A stretch of DNA of 64,000 bases from JALCOL01 sp022649665. Its GTDB lineage: Bacteria; Bacillota; Bacilli; Lactobacillales; Enterococcaceae. The stretch is taken from the NCBI GenBank assembly GCA_030372335.1, contig JAUDCW010000003.1. One strand, written 5' to 3'. The translations under genes and the position numbers were made by a program. Of this stretch, positions 42,206-49,786 are shown piece after piece. Below the pieces are notes generated by a model. It saw only the letters and a list, made by a program, of their open reading frames with translations. It made no database searches and had not been told where the DNA came from. Numbering within the stretch: the stretch's first letter is position 1; each line of letters begins with the position of its first letter.

Positions 42206-44851
42206 CTAAATCTGCATATAGATATCCGTTTTTTTACCCTGCAATTCCGAAATGTCCTCGACGAAACCACTGAATATTTGATTTCCGATATGGACATTAA
42301 AAACAGCTGATTGTTTTTTTGTCTCCAGGTCACTATACATGGCACTTTTGTCTGTTCCTAAGGCTACCTTTGCGCTGCCGAGCGATTGATTAAGATCATA
42401 ATCAACAGTTCCCATGTCTGGCAGCGCAGCAGCCGCGAGACCGTCAGATTTCTTCTCGACATCTCTGATCATGCTATCCATTCCTAGCACAAAGCCTTCG
42501 CCTGTCCATTTCCCAAATTTTCGGAACAGTTTGGATGGCGATCCGATATGCAGAAACTCTTTGACTGCGCTGACCGCTTTACTAGCCATTTCACGCGCTT
42601 TATCTACGACGTCGCCGATCATATCACCAATTCCCCTGATAAATCCCCTAAGGAGATCTTGTCCGGCAGAATATAGTTGAGGGACCGCGCGCAGCAATGC
42701 ACTAGCTAGTTTTGTGATAATCAAAAATCCGGCCGCTAAAATTTCTGGAATATTTTTAGCGATCCCATTCGTAATCGCTAAAATCATTTCAACACCAGCT
42801 GAAATGATCTGCGGCAGATTGTCGATCAGCCCATCCGCTAATACCGAAATGATCTCCACAGCAGCGCGAATGATATCCGGTAATTTTTGAGCTAAGCTCG
42901 TTACCAAAGTCGTGATCGCTTTGAAAGCTACTGGAATCAATTTTGGCAGCACTTTGACGATCGCTTGCGCAAGAGTTACAAGAATTTCAATTCCTTTGTC
43001 GATGATCTGTGGCAAATTTGCTGAAATATTATTCGTCAATGTCTCTATAATATTCGTCGCCACAGAAATGATTTGATCAGCGTTGGCCAGAATTCCGTTG
43101 ACCAGGGCCAAAAGCAAATCAAGTCCTGTAAGCAGCAGTTTTGGCGCGGCATCTATGATCCCTAGTGCTAATTGTTCGACGAGCGAGAGGGCGGCAGGAA
43201 TCAGTTGAGGAAGCGCTGCGATCACACCTTGCACAAGCGTTTGAATCAGCGTTACTGCACCGGTCAAAACTGGCTGGATATTTGCAGTGATCGCACCGAT
43301 AATACCCGTTAAAATCTGAGTACCAGCAGCCATCAACGTTGGCAACTGTGCAACCATGCTCGATACTAATTTGTTAATGACTTCGGGTCCTTTAGTCGTC
43401 ACCGTTGTGATCATTTGCTGGATCTGCTCGCCAAATTGACTATTGAGCAGACCAATCCCAGCTAAGACAACGCCAAGAATAGCTGCTGGCCCTAGCGCGG
43501 AAAGCGCGACGCTCATGACGGACGTTAATCCGCTGACCATTCCAGACATGGCTTGCATACCAACTTGTGTGGATTTCTGCAGACCTGTTCCAATACCAGA
43601 ACCTATTTTCCCAGCACTCCCCATTGCTGCAGTTAGTTTGGGAAACTTTTCTTGTAATGATAGAACGCCAGATCCAACCTTTAAGAAATTTTGATCAAGG
43701 TTTCCAAAGACCTCCCCTAAATCGAGGAATCCAATTTTGAATCCCCCAAGCTTTTCTCTTGCAGTCTCAAAACCTTTCGCGAAGTTAGTGAGATTTACTT
43801 TTTTTCCAAGCTCAGCCCCTTTAGCACCTATTTCCCCAAAAGCTGAGATGACCTGTCTGCCTTTGGAAGAAATTGCACTAAAGCCTGAATTGAATTTTGA
43901 TAATATCGGAAGAGCAGCACTCAAACCCGTTGCAGCTCCAAGGGTCGCTAGCAGTGGTGCAAACTTTTCCAAGATTGCTTTCCCGGAATTTAACTGCCCC
44001 AAAAATTTCTCGATATCCAGTTGATCAACCCAGCCAATTAGTTTCTCGATTCCAGCAATTCCTTTTTGCGAAAATTGATCAAAAGCGGGTTGTAATTTGG
44101 TAACCAGTGTTTCTTGCAGACCGTCCAGTGCTTGGCCGACTGTTTTATATTCCGTTGCCATTTTAGTAAAGTTTTCGTTCGTCCCCGTCGCAGTTACAGC
44201 ATCAAAAAATTCTTGTGTCGCGACAGTACCGTCTTGAACGTCTTTAACTAATTGCGCGGTTGATTTTCCCATCGTTTTCGCGACAGCAGCGATCCCGGCA
44301 GGCGTTTGCTCGAGCATCAGCTTAAAGTCCATCCACTGAACCGTTGGCTTCGCCGCCATCTGAGTCGCTTGCTGGCTGAGCGTTTTCATTGCTTGGGTTG
44401 GGTTTTCGGCTGCGGCTGCAAGTCCACCAAATCCTTTGACTAATTTGTTGGCACTTTTGATCCCTACAGCCTCCAGTTGGCTATAGGTGGTCGCCATGTC
44501 AGAAGCGGAATAGATCGTTTGTGTCGCAAAATCTTGCAGTTCTTTTTTGACGCTTTTGATCTCGTCTTTTCCTTTACCGATATTGCTCATATTCGTTTCA
44601 AACGTTTTCCAAGTCGCTGAACCGGTATTGAGATCGCCAATCAACCCTGAGACAGCATTTGTCACGCTCGATAACGCGCTTTGAGCTGCAGACGAAGCGA
44701 CTCCAAAAGCAGCACCAAATCCGAGAATGCTGCCAGAAGAACTGCTTGATTTTTGTTGGATCCTGTCAAGCCAGCCCGTCGCGCCTTTCATTGAGCTTGT
44801 AAAATTTTTATCAACCGCCGACAACACTGCTTGGATCGAATAATTTTCCAT
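42206..44851 (-). CDS. Tail tape measure protein
   Basis: The 881-residue protein sets tail length. The N-terminal tape-measure domain (TIYSASDMATTYSQLEAVGI, QWMDFKLMLEQTPAGIAAVA) is clear. A hydrophobic stretch near residue 450 (SALGPAAILGVVLAGIGLL) is followed by a long region of 11-residue-type helical repeats rich in PQI/LI (VLPKLIPVAFKAITTLVTSL). From its size, a tail of roughly 130 nm is expected at about 0.15 nm per residue. It starts three bases after the frameshifted chaperone gene. Confidence 0.93.
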   Translation of the reverse strand: MENYSIQAVLSAVDKNFTSSMKGATGWLDRIQQKSSSSSGSILGFGAAFGVASSAAQSALSSVTNAVSGLIGDLNTGSATWKTFETNMSNIGKGKDEIKSVKKELQDFATQTIYSASDMATTYSQLEAVGIKSANKLVKGFGGLAAAAENPTQAMKTLSQQATQMAAKPTVQWMDFKLMLEQTPAGIAAVAKTMGKSTAQLVKDVQDGTVATQEFFDAVTATGTNENFTKMATEYKTVGQALDGLQETLVTKLQPAFDQFSQKGIAGIEKLIGWVDQLDIEKFLGQLNSGKAILEKFAPLLATLGAATGLSAALPILSKFNSGFSAISSKGRQVISAFGEIGAKGAELGKKVNLTNFAKGFETAREKLGGFKIGFLDLGEVFGNLDQNFLKVGSGVLSLQEKFPKLTAAMGSAGKIGSGIGTGLQKSTQVGMQAMSGMVSGLTSVMSVALSALGPAAILGVVLAGIGLLNSQFGEQIQQMITTVTTKGPEVINKLVSSMVAQLPTLMAAGTQILTGIIGAITANIQPVLTGAVTLIQTLVQGVIAALPQLIPAALSLVEQLALGIIDAAPKLLLTGLDLLLALVNGILANADQIISVATNIIETLTNNISANLPQIIDKGIEILVTLAQAIVKVLPKLIPVAFKAITTLVTSLAQKLPDIIRAAVEIISVLADGLIDNLPQIISAGVEMILAITNGIAKNIPEILAAGFLIITKLASALLRAVPQLYSAGQDLLRGFIRGIGDMIGDVVDKAREMASKAVSAVKEFLHIGSPSKLFRKFGKWTGEGFVLGMDSMIRDVEKKSDGLAAAALPDMGTVDYDLNQSLGSAKVALGTDKSAMYSDLETKKQSAVFNVHIGNQIFSGFVEDISELQGKKTDIYMQI

Positions 44852-44853
44852 TG

Positions 44854-45261
44854 CTAACCTCCTTTCTTGGAATTGAAGTTAGCGATAAAGTTCCGAAGTT
44901 TTTCTGTCGAGGACTGTTTGATCTCTCCTAATGCCAGTTTGACCGCTCGTTTGTAGTCAAAGAATTGCTCGAAACGACGATAAACTGGCCGACCATTCTT
45001 GCGACGTTGAGAAGCCATATTGTTCGCCCAGGCTTGCATATGAATATCGTACATATGATCAACACGCTTGAGCTGATACGCCTTCATACGGAGCTGATAT
45101 TCCGGAATCGTCATGCGATCGATTTCTTTAAAGCTGACGATCTCTAAAAATCGCAAACAGTTGAACCGCATATCTTCGTAGTGTTCTTCAAAACTTATGT
45201 GTTTGCGGTCTGATTGGTCTGATCGAGCACTTTCTTGACTGCGATCGTTGTAAATTGAGAC
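44854..45261 (-). CDS. Tail assembly chaperone, -1 frameshift extension (gpGT-like)
   Basis: This frame is open from the slippery site in the preceding gene to the stop before the tape measure gene, about 135 codons. It is the -1 frame relative to the first chaperone gene, so a slip at A-AAA-AAG gives a fusion of about 231 residues. The extension is basic and helical (AWANNMASQRRKNGRP). Read alone, an ATG at 45171 could start a 105-residue protein, but it lacks a ribosome site. Its position between the tail tube and tape measure genes is the classical place of the gpG/gpGT pair. Confidence 0.8.
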   Translation of the reverse strand, partial: VSIYNDRSQESARSDQSDRKHISFEEHYEDMRFNCLRFLEIVSFKEIDRMTIPEYQLRMKAYQLKRVDHMYDIHMQAWANNMASQRRKNGRPVYRRFEQFFDYKRAVKLALGEIKQSSTEKLRNFIANFNSKKGG

Positions 45262-45548
45262 TTTTTTAGCTCGTCCATGACCATATCAAAAAGTGTTTCT
45301 GCGTCATAGTTGTCAAATAAATGATCAATATCACTGTCAGTTAGACAGGGAGTTTCTGTTTTATTCGCCTTTTTTAACACGTCGATCAGGCGTTCAACGT
45401 CTCCAATCAAAATCCCTGACACAACGTTTGCAACGCCCATGTTTAGCGTGACTCCCGAAGCTTCGGCTCTGTTCCCATCATTGATCTCCTTTAAGAAACC
45501 ATACCCAAAAATAAAACCAAAATCTTTGCCGTTAATATTCAATTCCAT
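45195..45548 (-). CDS. Tail assembly chaperone (gpG-like)
   Basis: The 117-residue acidic protein (MELNINGKDFGFIFGYGFLK) has the typical form of a tail assembly chaperone that coats the tape measure protein. It contains the slippery heptamer near codon 95-96, where a part of the ribosomes should shift to the extension frame. A ribosome site GGAGG precedes the start. A terminator lies upstream, between it and the tail tube gene. Confidence 0.88.
   Translation of the reverse strand: MELNINGKDFGFIFGYGFLKEINDGNRAEASGVTLNMGVANVVSGILIGDVERLIDVLKKANKTETPCLTDSDIDHLFDNYDAETLFDMVMDELKKSQFTTIAVKKVLDQTNQTANT
45261..45267 (-). promoter_or_regulatory. A-AAA-AAG slippery heptamer for -1 frameshift
   Basis: On the minus strand the reading frame runs CTA AAA AAG, giving A-AAA-AAG in the exact phase for tandem -1 slippage. 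The -1 frame is then open for 135 codons. Confidence 0.8.
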
Positions 45549-45576
45549 GTTTTGATTCCTCCGTATTTTTTAGAAT

Positions 45577-45601
45577 AAAAAAAGAGGACTAAAAAGTCCT
45601 C
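45577..45601 (-). terminator. Terminator after the tail tube gene
   Basis: On the minus strand GAGGACT and AGTCCTC pair over seven bases across TTTT and are followed by TTTTTTT. Confidence 0.8.
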
Positions 45602-45607
45602 GCGTTA

Positions 45608-46141
45608 TTACCCAGCTGGTGCTGTTTCTACTTTCGCCGTATCTTTAAATTTGTAAGCCTCCGCTGTAGCAGTTTCGAGATCAAATGTCGCATAACCGTT
45701 CACGCCGTTACCGTTTAACCCAAACTCAAGCGAATATTCGACATTATCTTCCGCGGTATCCGTTTCTTCAAAACTCGTTAGATAGCCCTCAAAATATTTT
45801 GCTTTAAATTTATCGGCATCTGCCCCTTCGCCTTTTTCTTTTGTGTTGATCCGCCATAGCTGCATCAACTCATTTTTATCAAAAGCATCTTCCATTTTAT
45901 CGATATTTTTGTCGCCGATTTTATATAAAGTTGTTGCGTTTGCGGTCGTTTCTCCCCCGCTCGGCGTAACTACTGCGCCATCTTTCGTTGCCGTGCTGTC
46001 ACTGTCTTTCGATTTGGAATACCCATTTTCTGTCGTATATGCCAAGCCCCATGCAGCTTCTTTCGTTTCGTCTTTTGCGACACGATACATCCACACGACT
46101 GCGATTCCTTGCAGCGCTGCGGACGTTGGTTTGTCTGCCAT
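45608..46141 (-). CDS. Major tail (tube) protein
   Basis: The 177-residue protein (MADKPTSAALQGIAVVWMYR) fits the TP901-1-type major tail protein family, with alternating strands and an acidic middle (EEDTAEDNVEYSLEFGLNGNG). Many copies stack to form the tail tube. It is followed by a terminator that would set a higher level of transcript for it than for the genes beyond. The end reads GGG TAA TAA; a +1 shift there would add only six codons. Confidence 0.85.
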   Translation of the reverse strand: MADKPTSAALQGIAVVWMYRVAKDETKEAAWGLAYTTENGYSKSKDSDSTATKDGAVVTPSGGETTANATTLYKIGDKNIDKMEDAFDKNELMQLWRINTKEKGEGADADKFKAKYFEGYLTSFEETDTAEDNVEYSLEFGLNGNGVNGYATFDLETATAEAYKFKDTAKVETAPAG

Positions 46142-46153
46142 ACTTTTTTCCTC

Positions 46154-46540
46154 CTAGCTGTAATTAAATTCAAGTTCCAGAAGACCTCGATAAAGCTTCT
46201 GATTCGTGCTGGTATCTGTTTGGATCGTTGTAGAGCTTGCGCCCAGATTCAGGGTAAATATATAGTTTGATGTTTCAAGCCCCTGTACGGCGCTTTTAAA
46301 TAGGTTTTCGACCATCTCCGCAACTTGGTTTCGCTTGCGTTTATCCCCCCAGACAGATAAAACGATTGGGATATTTCCAATTCGCGCTGCCTTAACAGGG
46401 AGGTTAACTTCCTGTGTGTATTCAAATTCAACGAATGGATATTTTGTATTATTTGACGGCTTTTCATCAAATGTCGCATAGCCTAATGCTAGCGATGCTT
46501 TGAACAGCTCATCAAAGAGTGTTTGCTGCGGACTTTTCAT
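46154..46540 (-). CDS. Tail terminator / head-tail joining protein
   Basis: The 128-residue protein (MKSPQQTLFDELFKASLALG) matches the DUF3168/gpU-like group by length, position and the pattern YPFVEFEYTQE and TLNLGASSTTIQTDTSTNQK seen in PSA-like phages. It should cap the tail tube where it joins the head. It overlaps the preceding gene by one base and stops 12 bases before the tail tube gene. Confidence 0.75.
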   Translation of the reverse strand: MKSPQQTLFDELFKASLALGYATFDEKPSNNTKYPFVEFEYTQEVNLPVKAARIGNIPIVLSVWGDKRKRNQVAEMVENLFKSAVQGLETSNYIFTLNLGASSTTIQTDTSTNQKLYRGLLELEFNYS

Positions 46541-46878
46541 CAGTTCACCAGCCTTTTAAGATCTCGTTTAAAGACTTCTTTTTGTTCGTTGTATGCCGGG
46601 CGCATGAAGGGTTGAGCAGACATAGAACGTGTACCGTATTCGAGATAGGGCGCATAGTCAGCATTCGGCTCTGAGATTGCCTTTAAACCACCGTCCGCGA
46701 GCTGTAAAACAATGGAACGCCGCAAAAAGCCAGTATCAACTGGTGCTTTCCGCTGCGCTTTGCGATTAAGTTCTGTTCCATTCAGCATGACAATTCGCTT
46801 AACATCTGCTAGTGATGCATTAGCTTTCAGCTTTTTCTGGAGTTTTTCTATTCCTTTGATCTCGATTGATCTCGACAT
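46540..46878 (-). CDS. Head-tail connector, HK97 gp10-like family
   Basis: The 112-residue basic protein has the HK97 gp10 family core: RKAPVDTGFLRRSI in the middle, YAPYLEYGTRSMSAQPFMRPA near the end. It overlaps the preceding gene by 59 bases, which is large but both frames keep family signatures. It lies between the head closure and the tail terminator genes as usual. Confidence 0.9.
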   Translation of the reverse strand: MSRSIEIKGIEKLQKKLKANASLADVKRIVMLNGTELNRKAQRKAPVDTGFLRRSIVLQLADGGLKAISEPNADYAPYLEYGTRSMSAQPFMRPAYNEQKEVFKRDLKRLVN

Positions 46879-47188
46879 CTCCCACCACCTCCTGGACGAT
46901 CAACGTATGGCGTTCTGCCGGAACTCGTTCCGTCGTAAGTTCCCAAGTTCGACCATCATATTCGATCTGATCCCATTTTGGTAAAACAAAAAGAGGCTGG
47001 AGTCGGATGACTTTTGCCCCTTGTTTTATATCACCAAAAATTTCAACGGATCGATTTGTGCCTAAATCTGTTACATTGACGAGCGCCTTAGTTCGAGTTG
47101 GTTCCCCTTCGACCCATTCACCGAGATTCGGATCATAATGATCGTCTTCAGCAGCTCCGATAAAGACGATTTCATCTAGATATCTCAA
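46820..47188 (-). CDS. Head closure / head-tail adaptor protein
   Basis: The 122-residue protein (MRYLDEIVFIGAAEDDHYDP) is rich in beta strands and has the VLPKWDQIEYDGRTWELTTE segment of phage head-tail joining proteins. The last 20 residues are encoded in the overlap with the gp10-like gene. It overlaps the connector gene before it by four bases. Confidence 0.8.
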   Translation of the reverse strand: MRYLDEIVFIGAAEDDHYDPNLGEWVEGEPTRTKALVNVTDLGTNRSVEIFGDIKQGAKVIRLQPLFVLPKWDQIEYDGRTWELTTERVPAERHTLIVQEVVGDVEINRDQRNRKTPEKAES

Positions 47189-47517
47189 TATAATCTAAAC
47201 CTCCCTCGGCGTTGGGTCTCGCCATCTTCAACTTGCTTGGCTCGCCAGTCTTCAATCTCTTGGGCATACTCGTCAAAATCAGATTCAGGAAAAGCCATAG
47301 ACAAACCTTCTTGCGAATAGCTCACCATGCCCTCTTGTCCGATCCGGTTAAATCTTTTTAGAGTAACCTCGTAGCTGATGTGTTCGAGGACAGTCGGAAC
47401 TGTTGAAACGCTGAGAATCGCATATAAGCGCTCTGCCGTGCGGCGCTCGATCACTTCGAGTTTTTCGTCGATTGTTCCTGACAGTAATGCCTTTACGTCT
47501 TCTGTAATTGTCGCCAT
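47185..47517 (-). CDS. Head-tail connector (gp6/gp15-like)
   Basis: The 110-residue helical protein (MATITEDVKALLSGTIDEKL) fits the small connector family that forms a ring under the portal. The pattern of an N-terminal helical pair and VLEHISYEVTLKRFNRIGQE is typical. It is preceded by AGAGGTGG as ribosome site and lies directly after the HeH domain frame of the capsid gene. Confidence 0.8.
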   Translation of the reverse strand: MATITEDVKALLSGTIDEKLEVIERRTAERLYAILSVSTVPTVLEHISYEVTLKRFNRIGQEGMVSYSQEGLSMAFPESDFDEYAQEIEDWRAKQVEDGETQRRGRFRLY

Positions 47518-47527
47518 CGAACCACCT

Positions 47528-47668
47528 CTACCCTTTCAGCACTAGTGCTAGCAGCTCTTCTTTTTTCGTTTTGCCTGTGAAATCGATGCCTTTTCCAGTT
47601 AAATAAGCTTTGACTTCTTCAATTGTGTTTTTATCCGTCGGTTTCTCCTCTTCCAAAGGAGGATCGTT
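47528..47668 (-). CDS. HeH/LEM domain, predicted +1 frameshift extension of the major capsid protein
   Basis: This frame of 46 codons begins right at the capsid stop codon, in the +1 frame. It has a Pro/Glu linker (NDPPLEEEKPTDKN) and a HeH/LEM domain (TIEEVKAYLTGKGIDFTGKT), a small helix-extended-loop-helix fold often found at the end of phage capsid or decoration proteins. No ribosome site precedes its only possible start, a TTG at 47656, so translation by frameshift from the capsid gene is the best reading. The fusion would have about 337 residues. A separate small gene cannot be excluded. Confidence 0.65.
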   Translation of the reverse strand, partial: NDPPLEEEKPTDKNTIEEVKAYLTGKGIDFTGKTKKEELLALVLKG

Positions 47669-47675
47669 AGGGAGC
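47667..47675 (-). promoter_or_regulatory. Shifty stop GCT-CCC-TAA for +1 frameshift
   Basis: The capsid frame ends GCT CCC TAA C. A proline tRNA on CCC can re-pair one base forward on CCT, after which the frame reads AAC GAT CCT and on into the HeH domain. Listeria phage PSA uses a CCC-stop +1 site of this kind in its capsid gene. Confidence 0.6.
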
Positions 47676-48542
47676 GGCCGGCGCGGTCAATTTCGCTTTC
47701 AAGATCGCTTTTTTATTAGCATCCGGGATATATTTTCCATATTTCGCCGCTGCTTGAATGGCCGTACCCGCAAAGTCTTCCGAGTCCATAGTACGTGCAA
47801 CTTGGATCCCGATACCTACGACGCCTACATTGTCTGCCACGAAATAAACTTGCTCGCCTGTTTGGAATTTTGCATCTGGCAGCTCTTCCAAAATAAACCC
47901 TTTAAATTTGTAAAGGACTTGTTCATCCACATTCGCGGAAGAGCTTTTGGCCGTAGTAGCTAATTTCGAATCGATCAGGAAGTTAAAAACATCAGCATTC
48001 ACATATGCAACCCAAGCGATTGCCTCAGACACGCCATTATTGATAAATTCCTTGTGTGCGTCAGCAAATAATTTTGTTACCCCGACTTCAGACAATTCGC
48101 CTGTCAAAGTCTTTCCAGCATTATCAGAAATCACCTTACCCAGAAAGCTATCAACATGCTGCGCCCAAGCGACACCATGCAGTGCTAAACGTTCTGCGAC
48201 GACTTGAGCCGGGATATCGTTAACCGTGAAATCATCTACGCCCTCATTGATTGCGAGTGGTGCATCATAGCCAACAGACACATCAACCGACTTCACTTCT
48301 TTTCGTTCGCCAAAACGACTCGATTTACCAGTACCCGCACCGAATGCAACGGCTGCATCGGTAGAATAGGATTGGATCACAACATCTGTATCGGTCGTTT
48401 TTAGATCCATAAAGGTGTCTTTTTGAGAGATCCCCTCTTTGACTTGCAAAGATCCCCCGAAAGACCGTAAGAATTTTGCTTTTTTGGCAAACAAGTTAGG
48501 TAACAAGCCCGCGTATTGCTTCGTGTAATATTTAATAGCCAT
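47667..48542 (-). CDS. Major capsid protein
   Basis: The 291-residue protein (MAIKYYTKQYAGLLPNLFAK) has the PSA-type capsid features: an N-terminal arm, FGGSLQVKEGISQKDTFMDL, and the C-terminal KYIPDANKKAILKAKLTAPA. It should form the HK97-fold shell. It follows the scaffold gene by 20 bases. Its stop lies in a shifty context with an in-register HeH domain beyond it, so both a short and a long capsid protein are expected. Confidence 0.92.
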   Translation of the reverse strand: MAIKYYTKQYAGLLPNLFAKKAKFLRSFGGSLQVKEGISQKDTFMDLKTTDTDVVIQSYSTDAAVAFGAGTGKSSRFGERKEVKSVDVSVGYDAPLAINEGVDDFTVNDIPAQVVAERLALHGVAWAQHVDSFLGKVISDNAGKTLTGELSEVGVTKLFADAHKEFINNGVSEAIAWVAYVNADVFNFLIDSKLATTAKSSSANVDEQVLYKFKGFILEELPDAKFQTGEQVYFVADNVGVVGIGIQVARTMDSEDFAGTAIQAAAKYGKYIPDANKKAILKAKLTAPAAP

Positions 48543-48562
48543 TATTTCTATCCCCTTTATCT

Positions 48563-49183
48563 TTAGTATTTGTCTAAAACAGCTTTGAATGGATCAATCT
48601 CTTTTGACCCTGGCGTTTTCTTCGGCGTTGTGCCGGTGTTGCGCTTAATTTCCCATTGCTTTTGTTGTTCATTGGTGTAGTTGATCAACGCTTTGACATT
48701 CGCTAGAGTCTTCTCGTCATCCGTTCTGACAATCATCGATAGCAAATCTTTCCCGGCCACCAGCCCGGCCTCTTTCAAAACTTCATCAGCCTGTTGTGTT
48801 GATTCAGCAATCTTGATCTGATTGCGCAGTTTTTCAATTTCAGCATCCTTTTCAGATTGCTCCTTGGCTGCTTTCTCTTCATCGGACAGTTCTTTGACAC
48901 CTTTTTTAGAACCTTTTTCAAGTTCATCAATCCGAGCTAGAGCTTGTTCTAGTTGCGTCTTGGTTTCTTTTTCAGCAGCCGTCTTGCTAGCCAAACGTTT
49001 TTGCAATTTTTCAACCACTTTTTCGGAATCAAGATCTTTCTCGTCCAGATCATCAGGATTATCCTCTGCAGCGGGTTTTCCATTCGGATCGCTTTGATTT
49101 TGATCAGTTCCGTTTTCGTCTGCCGGTGGTTCCTCCGCAAAGAATTGCAAATCCATCGGCATCAATAATTCTAGTTTTTTCAT
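48563..49183 (-). CDS. Capsid scaffolding protein (DUF4355 family)
   Basis: The 206-residue protein starts MKKLELLMPMDLQFFAE, the well-known leader of phage scaffold proteins, then has an acidic disordered part (residues about 17-60) and a long coiled coil (about 60-150). It guides capsid assembly and is lost on maturation. The ATG is preceded by AGAGAGGAGAAAACAAC. It lies between the small unknown gene at 49273 and the capsid gene. Confidence 0.88.
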   Translation of the reverse strand: MKKLELLMPMDLQFFAEEPPADENGTDQNQSDPNGKPAAEDNPDDLDEKDLDSEKVVEKLQKRLASKTAAEKETKTQLEQALARIDELEKGSKKGVKELSDEEKAAKEQSEKDAEIEKLRNQIKIAESTQQADEVLKEAGLVAGKDLLSMIVRTDDEKTLANVKALINYTNEQQKQWEIKRNTGTTPKKTPGSKEIDPFKAVLDKY

Positions 49184-49272
49184 GTTGTTTTCTCCTCTCT
49201 CGCATTTAAAGGTTTGGGAACCTGCTCGCATTTAACGTCTTGGGAGACAAAATAAAAAGCCTTAGTGGTTAG

Positions 49273-49434
49273 CTAGGCTTCTTTGCTTGGGTAGTATTTG
49301 ACTTCTATGTTGATCGATCGGGCGCCGTCGTTCCAATCGTTATCTACGGCGAGATTGGTCGAGATAATTTTGTCGTTTTTCAGGACTTGATTTAGTGCTT
49401 GAATCGCTTGCGCTACTATCATTTCGTTATCCAT
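49273..49434 (-). CDS. Hypothetical protein, 53 aa
   Basis: The 53-residue protein (MDNEMIVAQAIQALNQVLKN) has a helix followed by strands ending in INIEVKYYPSKEA. I do not recognise it. An AGGAG site eight bases before the ATG at 49434 decides the start. It lies between a terminator and the scaffold gene, so it must be read through or from a promoter not seen. Confidence 0.6.
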   Translation of the reverse strand: MDNEMIVAQAIQALNQVLKNDKIISTNLAVDNDWNDGARSINIEVKYYPSKEA

Positions 49435-49513
49435 TGTCATCGCTCCTGACTCATTAGACTTCAATCCCTAAATCATTGAAAATGTTATGCAGCTGTCTCC
49501 TGTTTTTGGGTAC

Positions 49514-49551
49514 AAAAATAGCACTTGATCACCGATTTGTGATTAAGCGCT
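49514..49551 (-). terminator. Terminator after the candidate immunity gene
   Basis: On the minus strand AGCGCTTAATCAC and GTGATCAAGTGCT pair over 13 positions with two wobbles and are followed by ATTTTTG. The stem overlaps the stop codon of the upstream gene. Confidence 0.7.
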
Positions 49552-49786
49552 ATAACATCGTTCTTTCGAATGCGGCGAATCCTGAAAGTTTATCGACAAA
49601 TATATACTCAGGCAGCCCCTCAAAATTCACGTCATCTAAGCTTTTCGACTCGTCATCAATCACATAAAAAGCGTAACATTCTCCGCCCCAGTGATCGGCA
49701 TTTTTCGATCCTAGCTCAACGGCTGCGTGGCCTTTGCTTTTCGCCAGTTCTGTCGCAATCTTAGTTGCCTCTTTCGTCGTGATCAT
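49550..49786 (-). CDS. Candidate immunity protein for the MuF toxin domain
   Basis: The 78-residue acidic protein (MITTKEATKIATELAKSKGH) has an N-terminal helix and then strands with YAFYVIDDE and GLPEYIFVDKLSGF. The layout (aromatic-rich strand, then gLP-x-VDK-x-tG) recalls the Imm35-like/YrhB group of small immunity proteins, but this is a weak similarity by eye. The stronger argument is context: it overlaps the end of the toxin-bearing MuF gene by four bases and a terminator follows directly, so the two form a cassette. Confidence 0.5.
   Translation of the reverse strand: MITTKEATKIATELAKSKGHAAVELGSKNADHWGGECYAFYVIDDESKSLDDVNFEGLPEYIFVDKLSGFAAFERTML

Noticed and set aside
45601..45612. 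Possible +1 frameshift at the end of the tail tube gene (GGG-TAA)
   Set aside because: The +1 frame is open for only six codons and then stops within the terminator, so no domain would be added.
47528..47656. Separate HeH-domain gene with TTG start
   Set aside because: No ribosome site lies before the TTG and the frame continues upstream to the capsid stop, so a frameshift extension is preferred, though not proven.
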